From Flavobacterium flevense (GTDB taxonomy: Bacteria; Bacteroidota; Bacteroidia; Flavobacteriales; Flavobacteriaceae), in NCBI RefSeq assembly GCF_900142775.1, contig NZ_FRCC01000002.1, forward strand, positions 496,001-560,000: a stretch of 64,000 bases of DNA. Reading direction: 5' to 3'. The number at the start of each line of letters is the position of its first letter. The first letter of the stretch is position 1. A program made the translations under genes and the position numbers. The notes below the pieces were generated by a model. It was given only the letters and a program-made list of their open reading frames with translations. It searched no databases and was not told the origin of the DNA. This document shows positions 1 to 6,858 of the stretch, in pieces.

Positions 1-191
1 CAAGAACTATCGGGATTAATGCTTCTGTAAAAAATGGAGAAAACTGCTCTGAAACCTTGCCTCCGGAAACGGAAGTTTCTTTTAATTTTACGCCAACAAC
101 AGCAGGAGTTTATACTTTTAAATTCTACAAAGGAGAAGATGATGCCGGAGAAGACGAATTTGAGGAAGTAGAAATTACGGTAACAGAATAA
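1..191 (+). CDS. 3' end of an unknown gene (partial)
   Basis: An open frame enters from the left edge (first full codon at position 3) and stops with TAA at 189-191. About 62 C-terminal residues are visible. They are rich in Thr, Glu and hydrophobic residues in an alternating beta-strand pattern, ending in EEVEITVTE. This resembles the last strands of an Ig-like or PKD-like domain of an exported protein, but the fragment is too short to assign a family. A hairpin terminator follows it. Confidence 0.6.
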   Translation, partial: RTIGINASVKNGENCSETLPPETEVSFNFTPTTAGVYTFKFYKGEDDAGEDEFEEVEITVTE

Positions 192-211
192 ATTATTTTA
201 AGAATAACAAA

Positions 212-240
212 GAATCACCTTCAACGAGGTGATCTTTTTG
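212..240. terminator. Bidirectional terminator between converging genes
   Basis: The stem ATCACCT / AGGTGAT (214-220 and 227-233) with a six-base loop is followed by TCTTTTTG on the plus strand and by an AT-rich tail on the minus strand. It lies between the partial plus-strand gene and the minus-strand acyltransferase, so it can serve both. Confidence 0.6.
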
Positions 241-243
241 TTT

Positions 244-1005
244 TTAAGCAGTTTTAAGCGTTTTCCTGGCTTCAAAAACAAGTAGTTGGCTATAGATGGT
301 ATTTCTTATCTGTTCCCGAATTATTTTTCGGTCAGCATTCGTTTTGCCTTGAGTATCTACTTGTTTGTGGATTTTTACACGCATAATTCCTGGACTTCCT
401 GCAAAAAAAGTATAAGGAAAACGCTGTTTGTTATCGCCAAAACTGATAGGCAAAACAGGAATCTGGTGTTCAATAGCTAACCTAAAAGCACCTTCTTTAA
501 AATTATCTAAAAGGATAGATTCATCATTGGGAACACCACCTTCGGGGAAAATACAAACACTAAGACCGCTCTCGATTCTTTTTTGAGCTTTTGCAAAAAC
601 GGCCATTCGGCTTTGCGAATCACTTCTGTCCACTAAAATACAGGTTCTTTTGTAAAAAAATCCAAAAATAGGAATGCGGGCCAGTTCTTTTTTTCCCACA
701 AATACAAATGGGTTTTTGATAATAGCCAGCATCAGCATTATATCAGCCATCGAAGTATGGTTAGCCACAATCATGTAACTTTTATTTTCATCAACAACTT
801 GCTCACTTTCTACTTTATAATAAAATCCCATTCCAAAAAGAATGAATTTAGCCCATATACGAGCCATGAAAAAAAAGTAAGGATAGCCTTTTTCAGAAAG
901 TATAGAAAGAATTAAAAAGGGAAACATGATTAAAATAGGTATCGCCATAAGGATGTAAAACCAAATGCGCCACAGGGTCCAGAGAATTATTTGTATGCCT
1001 TTCAT
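244..1005 (-). CDS. plsC: 1-acyl-sn-glycerol-3-phosphate acyltransferase (PlsC family)
   Basis: A 253-residue membrane-associated acyltransferase of the LPLAT/AGPAT family, which transfers a fatty acyl group to lysophosphatidic acid to make phosphatidic acid in phospholipid synthesis. A long hydrophobic N-terminal segment (about residues 5-36) would anchor it in the inner membrane. The catalytic HX4D motif is at His83-Asp88 (NHTSMAD), and the FPEGG substrate-binding motif is at about 153-157. Length is normal for the family. It is a single gene converging on the partial gene at the left edge. On the minus strand TATTTTTG (1018-1011) sits five bases before the start codon, so the mRNA could have almost no leader; no clear -33 box is seen. 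The exact acyl acceptor cannot be told from sequence. Confidence 0.9.
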   Translation of the reverse strand: MKGIQIILWTLWRIWFYILMAIPILIMFPFLILSILSEKGYPYFFFMARIWAKFILFGMGFYYKVESEQVVDENKSYMIVANHTSMADIMLMLAIIKNPFVFVGKKELARIPIFGFFYKRTCILVDRSDSQSRMAVFAKAQKRIESGLSVCIFPEGGVPNDESILLDNFKEGAFRLAIEHQIPVLPISFGDNKQRFPYTFFAGSPGIMRVKIHKQVDTQGKTNADRKIIREQIRNTIYSQLLVFEARKTLKTA

Positions 1006-1107
1006 GTGTCCAAAAATAATGAATCAAATGGTATGATTTTTAAAATTTGCGAATTTGCGGTAAAAAATAAAAAACTTTGCGAACTTTGCGTTCAAGAAAA
1101 ATAAAGC

Positions 1108-2079
1108 ATGGCAAAAATACTTACCGGAGTTCAAAGTACAGGAACTCCACATTTAGGAAACTTACTTGGAGCAATTATTCCGGCAATACAATTATCTAAT
1201 AATTCTGGAAACGAATCTTTTCTTTTTATTGCCGATTTGCATTCAGTTACCCAGATAAAAAACGGAGAAACGTTAAGAAATAATACCTACAGCGTTGCGG
1301 CAGCCTGGCTTGCTTTTGGATTAGATGTAAACAAAGTAGTTTTTTACAGACAATCAGATGTGCCGCAAACAGCTGAATTATCCTGGTATCTGAGTTGTTT
1401 TTTTCCTTTCCAGCGTTTGACTTTAGCACATTCTTTCAAGGACAAAGCCGATAGATTAGATGATGTAAATGCAGGTTTATTTTCCTACCCTATGTTGATG
1501 GCGGCTGATATTTTATTGTATGATGCCGAATTTGTTCCTGTAGGTAAGGATCAATTGCAGCATTTAGAAATTACCCGTGATGTGGCTTCTCGCTTCAATC
1601 ATCAATTGGGAGAAACGTTTGTGCTTCCGGAGGCTAAAATTCAGGATGATAGTATGTTGATTCCGGGAACTAATGGCGGGAAAATGAGTAAATCAGCCAA
1701 TAATATCATTAATATTTTCTTGGATGATAAGGCTTTGCGCAAGCAAGTAATGAGCATTGAAACCGACAGTACGCCGCTTGAAGACCCTAAAAATCCGGAT
1801 ACTTGTAACGCTTTTGCCATTTATTCTTTGTTAGCCAATGAAGAACAAATAACACAAATGAGAGCTAATTATCTGGGTGGAAATTATGGTTACGGTCATG
1901 CTAAGCAAGCTTTGTTTGAATTAATTTGTGAAAAATTCAAAGCTGAAAGAGAGAAATACCATTATTACATTAACAATTTAGAAGAAGTAGATGCTTTATT
2001 AAAAATAGGAGCGGAGAAAGCTTCGGCTGTAGCCAATGAAGTTTTGAAAAGAGTACGTACAAAACTCGGTTTTTTATAA
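1108..2079 (+). CDS. trpS: Tryptophanyl-tRNA synthetase
   Basis: A 323-residue class I aminoacyl-tRNA synthetase that charges tRNA-Trp with tryptophan in the cytoplasm. The HIGH-type signature is TPHLGN at residues 13-18, and the second ATP-binding signature KMSKS is at 192-196. Length is typical for bacterial TrpS. The ATG at 1108 leaves the family N-terminus (KILTGVQSTG) only one residue from the start, so it is well supported. The gene stands alone between a minus-strand acyltransferase and a lipoprotein gene. The leader holds a short repeated motif (ACTTTGCGAACTTTGCG, around 1074-1090). Confidence 0.97.
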   Translation: MAKILTGVQSTGTPHLGNLLGAIIPAIQLSNNSGNESFLFIADLHSVTQIKNGETLRNNTYSVAAAWLAFGLDVNKVVFYRQSDVPQTAELSWYLSCFFPFQRLTLAHSFKDKADRLDDVNAGLFSYPMLMAADILLYDAEFVPVGKDQLQHLEITRDVASRFNHQLGETFVLPEAKIQDDSMLIPGTNGGKMSKSANNIINIFLDDKALRKQVMSIETDSTPLEDPKNPDTCNAFAIYSLLANEEQITQMRANYLGGNYGYGHAKQALFELICEKFKAEREKYHYYINNLEEVDALLKIGAEKASAVANEVLKRVRTKLGFL

Positions 2080-2212
2080 GATATTTTACAGATAAGAGTC
2101 TCAGCAATGTGTTTGTTAAAGTTTTTTTAAGAAAATTTTAATAAGCACATTTCTTTTAAGCAGCATCTATTGTATAATTTTATACGAAATAATGCAATAA
2201 AAAAATATTATT

Positions 2213-3025
2213 ATGAAAAAAATACATGTATCCTCTTTGGGGCTTTTGACTTTAGCTTTAGCTACAATGACTTCTTGCAAAGATAAAACAGAGAAAACTA
2301 CAGAAGATTCAGCTGTTGAAACACCTGTAAAGTCAGAAATTTCAGTTACACCTATCGAAGATTCGAAAATGTTTCCGGGTGCTAAACTAACCGTTACTTC
2401 AGAATCAGCCACTGCTGCCGATGCTGATTCAGTAACTTTCAAAATCAATTACAAAGTTGCTAATTTTGAATTAACCCAACATACGGAAGGTCATCATGGT
2501 GAACACATGGCTAATTCCGGTCAGGGACAACACATTCATTTTATTCTGGACAACAAGCCTTACTCGGCATTATACAAACCGGAACATGAAGTGAAATTAG
2601 AGAAAGGAAGTGAACATTATTTATTGTCTTTCTTATCACGTTCTTACCATGAATCCTTAAAAGACAAAGATGCATTTGTAGTAGAGCATTTTAAAATTAA
2701 TGATAAAGGAGCTTACGAAAAATTAGCAGAGCCTAAAGAGCCAATGTTGTTTTACAGCCGTCCAAAAGGAGAATATAAAGGAGAAGATGCTAAAACAATC
2801 TTGTTAGATTTTTTTGTTATAAATACCACTTTGGCTAAGGATGGTTATAAAGTACAAGCTAATATAAATGGGGAAGATTTTATGCTGGATGAGTGGAGAC
2901 CTTACCAGATTACCGGACTTCCAATGGGTGAAAATACCATCAAACTAACTCTTGTGGATGCTGACGGAAAAGCTGTTTCCGGCGAAAATACTTCTGTGGA
3001 GCGAAAAATTACATTAATGGAATAA
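2213..3025 (+). CDS. Histidine-rich lipoprotein of unknown function
   Basis: 270 residues. The N-terminus has a lipoprotein signal with a lipobox ending TMTSC (Cys at about 23), then an acidic Thr/Glu/Lys linker, so the mature protein is probably anchored in the outer or inner membrane. A His-rich stretch (HTEGHHGEHM, then HIHFILDN) lies around residues 89-108 and could bind a metal or simply form a beta-sandwich edge. The C-terminal half looks all-beta. I do not recognise a family with certainty; similar lipoproteins are common in Flavobacteria as hypothetical proteins. It is single and is followed by a strong terminator. No functional clue comes from its neighbours. Confidence 0.75.
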   Translation: MKKIHVSSLGLLTLALATMTSCKDKTEKTTEDSAVETPVKSEISVTPIEDSKMFPGAKLTVTSESATAADADSVTFKINYKVANFELTQHTEGHHGEHMANSGQGQHIHFILDNKPYSALYKPEHEVKLEKGSEHYLLSFLSRSYHESLKDKDAFVVEHFKINDKGAYEKLAEPKEPMLFYSRPKGEYKGEDAKTILLDFFVINTTLAKDGYKVQANINGEDFMLDEWRPYQITGLPMGENTIKLTLVDADGKAVSGENTSVERKITLME

Positions 3026-3047
3026 GTTTCAATTTATATTCAAATAA

Positions 3048-3083
3048 AGAAAGCGGTACTATTTTTTAGTATCGCTTTCTGTT
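3048..3083 (+). terminator. Rho-independent terminator after the lipoprotein gene
   Basis: The stem AGAAAGCGGTACTA (3048-3061) pairs with TAGTATCGCTTTCT (3067-3080) with one G-T wobble and a five-T loop, and is followed by GTTT. It lies 23 bases after the stop codon. Confidence 0.75.
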
Positions 3084-3118
3084 TCATGACTGTCCTAAGC
3101 GGACTAAATAAAAGAATA

Positions 3119-3215
3119 GACCACAGATGATACTGATTGAACAGATAAAAACGGATTTTTCATATTTCTTTTAAATTACAATCTGCGATAATCCGTTACA
3201 ATCCGTTTCATCTTT
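3119..3215. repeat. Dispersed intergenic repeat, CCACAGAT family
   Basis: The sequence starting GACCACAGATGATACTGA matches closely the reverse complement of the right arm of the 17042-17167 element. Shorter relatives with the CTGCG(A/T) words occur at 18343-18406 and 49775-49805. It fills the gap between two converging genes. Such CCACAGAT / ATCCGTGG repeats are common in Bacteroidota genomes; no function is known to me. Confidence 0.6.
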
Positions 3216-3260
3216 GTACCATTCTCAATAATGGGTAAAAACGGATAGTCATATTTGTTT

Positions 3261-4361
3261 TTAAATCGCCTCGAATAGCTTCCCCGGCAATGGACGAATG
3301 ACACCTTTGAGTTCCATGTTTAATAGTAATGCCGAGATTCTGTAAATAGGAAATTCACATTCCAAAGCGATAATATCCATTAATTCTTTTCCTGTTTTTA
3401 AGAGGTAGTCGTATATTTTTTGTTCGTCGTTATCGAGAGAAACAAACAATTGTTTTTGTACTGCTTTGGATTCTTCTTTGATGTCCCAATTCAGTATGTA
3501 AATTAAATCGGCAGCACTGGTTAATACATTTGCTTTTTGAGTTTTGATAAGGTTGTTGCATCCTGCACTGTATTTATCTGTCGTGCGACCGGGAACAGCA
3601 AAAACATCACGGTTGTAATCATTTGCGATATTGGCGGTAATTAAGGAACCGCCTCTGTCTGCCGATTCAATGACAATGGTGGCTTCTGCAATGCCGGCAA
3701 CAATACGGTTTCTTTTCACAAAATTTTCTTTATCAGGATTGGCTGAACTCCAAAACTCGGTCATAAAACCGCCGTTTTGTTCCATTTTAGCCATGTATTT
3801 CTTGTGCGTTTTTGGATAAATCTGATTTAGACCATGAGCCAGAACTCCTATGGTCTGTAAATTGTTTTCCATAGCCAGTTGATGCGCAACAATATCCACT
3901 CCGTAAGCAAAACCACTTACAATTACCGGATTAAGCGGAACTAAATCTTCAATCAATTTTTTGCAGAATTCCATCCCGTAAGAAGTGATTTGGCGTGTTC
4001 CCACTATGCTGATTATTTTTCGGCTTTTTAGATTCATATTTCCGGCTGTAAACAATACTAAAGGAGCGTCAACACAATGTTTGAGTTTGTCGGGATAATT
4101 TTCATCCTGAAAGTAAGCGACGTTGATGTTGTTGTTTTGTATAAATGCTATTTCTTTATTGGCTTTATCAAATACACTTTGGTCTTTTAAATTTTTAAGC
4201 AGGGTAGTGCCTACACCATCAATTGCTGCCAATTGATTGCTTTTAGTTTTAAACACCCCTTCAGCCGAACCACAATGACTGATTAATTTTTTGGCCATGA
4301 TGTCGCCCACACCTTCTACTCTCTGCAAGGCCAATGTGTAAAATAAATCAGATGCTGTCAT
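3261..4361 (-). CDS. dprA: DNA-processing protein DprA (Smf)
   Basis: A 366-residue DprA/Smf protein, which binds incoming single-stranded DNA and loads RecA during natural transformation. The N-terminal part (about 1-75) has helix-hairpin-helix-like GVGDIMAKKL and DGVGTTLLKNL segments. A Rossmann-like DprA core follows, with GTRQITSYG, SGFAYGVDIVAHQ and AVPGRTTDKYSAGCNNLI, all hallmark motifs. The C-terminal 70 residues form a winged-helix-like region (DIIALECEFPIYRISALLLNMELKG) as in many DprA proteins. The ATG at 4361 fits the family N-terminus. It is single and divergent to the HU/SPOR gene. Confidence 0.95.
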   Translation of the reverse strand: MTASDLFYTLALQRVEGVGDIMAKKLISHCGSAEGVFKTKSNQLAAIDGVGTTLLKNLKDQSVFDKANKEIAFIQNNNINVAYFQDENYPDKLKHCVDAPLVLFTAGNMNLKSRKIISIVGTRQITSYGMEFCKKLIEDLVPLNPVIVSGFAYGVDIVAHQLAMENNLQTIGVLAHGLNQIYPKTHKKYMAKMEQNGGFMTEFWSSANPDKENFVKRNRIVAGIAEATIVIESADRGGSLITANIANDYNRDVFAVPGRTTDKYSAGCNNLIKTQKANVLTSAADLIYILNWDIKEESKAVQKQLFVSLDNDEQKIYDYLLKTGKELMDIIALECEFPIYRISALLLNMELKGVIRPLPGKLFEAI

Positions 4362-4429
4362 GTTAAATATTTGAAACTGAAAAGTATAAATTTTTTAGTT
4401 AGATTGTTAATAAAAATTGTGAATAAAAT

Positions 4430-4459
4430 TTTGATAACTATTTTGGTTGTATAACTTTG
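4430..4459 (+). promoter_or_regulatory. Bacteroidota-type promoter of the HU/SPOR gene
   Basis: TTTG (4430-4433) is followed after 18 bases by TAACTTTG (4452-4459), matching the TTTG / TAnnTTTG consensus of Bacteroidota housekeeping promoters. The -7 element ends five bases before the ATG at 4465. Transcription would therefore begin at or next to the start codon, which argues against the upstream TTG (4447) as the start. Confidence 0.6.
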
Positions 4460-4464
4460 TAAGT

Positions 4465-5406
4465 ATGAATATAGAACACTACATAAGCCAACTATTGTAT
4501 CGTTATCAATGTGTTACCGTTCCGGGTTTCGGTGCTTTTTTGACCGAAATTCAGTCGGCTCAATGGGTTGAAAGCGCAAATTCTTTTTTTCCGCCTAAAA
4601 AACAGATTTCTTTTAATACCAACATTAAAAACAATGATGGTTTATTAGCCAATCATATTGCCAGAACGGAAAAAACTTCTTATGAATATGCTATTAGTGC
4701 CATTCAGTATGAAGTTTTGAACTGGAAAAAAGAATTGGAAAAAAACCGAACACTTACCATTAAAAATGTAGGTAGTTTTTCAATGAATGCTACAGATAAT
4801 TTAATTTTTACGCCTTCCGAGCAAAAAAATTATCTGACCAGTTCTTTTGGTTTGGCTTCTTTTATAGCTCCGGTTGTGAAACGTGAAGCTGTTGAAGAAG
4901 AAACTACAGTTGAGGAAAGAGAAGTTATTTCTTTGGTTACTGAAGAAAGAAGCGGTCGTTCGTATTTAAAATATGCTGCCATTTTTGTCCTTGGATTAGG
5001 ATTGACAGCAAGTGTGGGTTATTCGGTTTACCAAAATCAAATTACTTCCCAAAGAGTTTTAGTTGAAAAAGCAGTTCAGAAACAAGTACAAAGCAAAATC
5101 CAGGAAGCTACTTTTTTTATTAAAAGTCCGATGGCTCCCGTAACGCTTTCGGTAAAAGCGAATAAGGAAACTAAGCTGCCTTACCATGTTGTGGCCGGTG
5201 CTTTTAGAGATGAGAATAATGCAAAGGATGTTTTTATAAAATTATCTAAAATGGGTTATAAAGCCAGAAGATTAGAGGTTAACAAACACGGCCTTTATCC
5301 GGTGCTTTATGGAAGTTTTGCTACTTATGCTGAAGCGCAAAAAGTTAAAAATAAAGTTAGAGAATCAGAAAACCCCGAAGCCTGGTTGCTGGTGGAATCA
5401 CTATAA
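4465..5406 (+). CDS. HU-CCDC81 and SPOR domain membrane protein
   Basis: 313 residues from the ATG at 4465. The frame can be opened upstream to a TTG at 4447, but that codon lies upstream of the -7 promoter box. The N-terminal region (about 1-120) matches the Bacteroidota HU-CCDC81 domain (IEHYISQLLYRYQCVTVPGFGAF, then VGSF). A single membrane helix is at about 167-188. A C-terminal SPOR domain (238-313, PYHVVAGAFRDENNAKDV) would bind denuded peptidoglycan glycan in the periplasm. The cytosolic HU-like domain and periplasmic SPOR domain suggest a link between envelope and nucleoid or cytoplasm; that role is inferred. It is single and followed by a good terminator. Confidence 0.88.
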   Translation: MNIEHYISQLLYRYQCVTVPGFGAFLTEIQSAQWVESANSFFPPKKQISFNTNIKNNDGLLANHIARTEKTSYEYAISAIQYEVLNWKKELEKNRTLTIKNVGSFSMNATDNLIFTPSEQKNYLTSSFGLASFIAPVVKREAVEEETTVEEREVISLVTEERSGRSYLKYAAIFVLGLGLTASVGYSVYQNQITSQRVLVEKAVQKQVQSKIQEATFFIKSPMAPVTLSVKANKETKLPYHVVAGAFRDENNAKDVFIKLSKMGYKARRLEVNKHGLYPVLYGSFATYAEAQKVKNKVRESENPEAWLLVESL

Positions 5407-5409
5407 TTT

Positions 5410-5440
5410 AAAGCCTTTCTTAACGGAAAGGCTTTTTTTT
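5410..5440 (+). terminator. Rho-independent terminator after the HU/SPOR gene
   Basis: The perfect stem AAAGCCTTTC (5410-5419) and GAAAGGCTTT (5426-5435) with a six-base loop runs into an eight-T tract, four bases after the stop codon. Confidence 0.9.
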
Positions 5441-5476
5441 GACTCGAAAAAAGACAAAACGGTGTAAAGTCTAGGT

Positions 5477-5610
5477 CGTCACTTCGAGTGGTTTTAAATG
5501 ATAATGCGATAGCTTTATTATTTAAAAATGTATCGAGAAGTTTATTTGAACTAAGGTTCTCGATACATTTTTTACTCCATTTCATTACGCAAAAAACACT
5601 CGAACAGACG
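5477..5610 (-). repeat. Long hairpin repeat element, copy 1
   Basis: A 134-bp element bounded by CGTCACTTCGAGTG and CACTCGAACAGACG, with a second inner inverted pair (TGTATCGAGAA / TTCTCGATACA). Read on the minus strand it shares a block of about 40 bp with the element at 42597-42720, including TTTTTTGCGTAATGAAATGG. It lies between two converging genes. It looks like a non-coding mobile or structural element (MITE-like); no transposase is present in the window. Confidence 0.65.
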
Positions 5611-5629
5611 GGTCCTTAATTTGATGTTA

Positions 5630-6580
5630 TTATTTCCTCTTTTTCTGCTGTTGAATCTGGTATTTTCTGGGACTAATCCCGTTGCGTTGTGAAAATGTTG
5701 AGGTAAAATGCTGTAGTGACGAAAACCCGCAAACAAAAGCAATTTCTGCCATGTTAATTGTTGAGTTCTCTTTAATCAACTCGATCGCTTTTTCTAATTT
5801 TAAACTAATAATAAAACTGTTGGGAGGAAAACCGGTTAGTTTTTTTACTTCATAAGTAAATTTGGTTTTTCCCATATTAAATTCGGATGCCAAATCTTCA
5901 ATATGCCATTTCTTAGTTAAATCGGCCTGAAGTAATTGAGTTAGTCTTTCAATAAAATGGTCACTTTCCTGATTCTTATGAATTTTATTCGAAAGATGCC
6001 GATGTAGATCAATAAAAAGATTCTCCAGAATATTTTGCACTTTTATTTCGAATCCTTCTTCCTGAAAAGCCAACTCATTTCGTAATTCATCAAAATATTT
6101 TTTGAAATTTTTTGCTTTTTCAAGTACAGCATTGTTGGCATCACCAATCATCTCTCCCAGATTTTGCTGAAAATTTTTAGAGAGTTTACTCCAGTTGCCC
6201 AGTTCTAAAGCAATGTTTTTTGAAAATTCAGCAGGTTTTATAATAATCCAGTTAATTTGCCCAATGTCCATAATTCCGGATATACTTCCGTTTTCATGCC
6301 AGGGTGCGGTAACCGATAAATTTTCGGGTAATAACTCAATTTCCCTGCCTTCAATTACCCAATCGTATTTTCCGCTGTTCACATAATGAATCTCGATTCC
6401 GTCATTCAAGTGCGGTCGCATGCTGTCATCAATACGAACTTTGGAGAATTTCATACTCCCAAACTGACTGATAAAAGGCAGCTTTTTTAAGGGTCCGGGA
6501 TTGTTTTCGTGCCACCAAACACCATAATTACCATGTTCGTCTTTTTCTCTTAAGGCTTTTGGTAACAAAAAGGAATTCAT
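5630..6580 (-). CDS. AraC-family transcriptional regulator
   Basis: 316 residues. The N-terminal half (about 20-130) is a cupin-like sensing domain (DGIEIHYVNSGKYDWVI, then PWHENGS), and the C-terminal part (about 215-312) is the double helix-turn-helix DNA-binding domain. The last helix carries the family signature (AEIAFVCGFSSLQHFTSTF, then GISPRKYQ). There is no membrane segment, so this is a cytosolic one-component regulator and not a hybrid two-component system. It is transcribed divergently from the polysaccharide locus starting at 6859, which makes it a candidate activator of that locus. The sugar it senses cannot be inferred. A possible -7 element TATCTTTA lies on the minus strand at 6612-6605. 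Confidence 0.9.
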   Translation of the reverse strand: MNSFLLPKALREKDEHGNYGVWWHENNPGPLKKLPFISQFGSMKFSKVRIDDSMRPHLNDGIEIHYVNSGKYDWVIEGREIELLPENLSVTAPWHENGSISGIMDIGQINWIIIKPAEFSKNIALELGNWSKLSKNFQQNLGEMIGDANNAVLEKAKNFKKYFDELRNELAFQEEGFEIKVQNILENLFIDLHRHLSNKIHKNQESDHFIERLTQLLQADLTKKWHIEDLASEFNMGKTKFTYEVKKLTGFPPNSFIISLKLEKAIELIKENSTINMAEIAFVCGFSSLQHFTSTFSQRNGISPRKYQIQQQKKRK

Positions 6581-6858
6581 AATTTATAATGTATTAAATT
6601 GGTATAAAGATAATTATTAAATTTATTTATTGAATTAATGACCGTTTTTATAAAATCGACCGTTGTTTAAAAGTATGATTTTTTTTGAATAAAAATTGGT
6701 ATCTTGCCCAGCCCAATTTATTTATTTCAAGGATATTAGAGTCGACAGACTTTTTTTTATTATTTAAAATGATAACGTTTACATTTTTTATTTTTTTAAA
6801 CGAAAGCATTTTTGAAATAAGGGCAGTTAAGAATCCAAATTTATAATTACAATATATT
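6581..6858. promoter_or_regulatory. Divergent control region with an operator-like site
   Basis: This 278-bp AT-rich gap separates the AraC gene from the GH141-like gene. It holds TGATAACGTTTACA (6770-6783), a 12/14 match to the TGTAAACGTTTACA palindrome found twice upstream of susC. The 18 bases around it (6768-6785) are identical to 29642-29659. No perfect TAnnTTTG element was found; TATCTTG at 6700-6706 is the nearest match. Regulation by a LacI-type protein is an inference. Confidence 0.4.

Noticed and set aside
2167..2448. Minus-strand frame opposite the lipoprotein gene
   Set aside because: It overlaps a clear lipoprotein signal on the plus strand and has low-complexity composition with no known domain.
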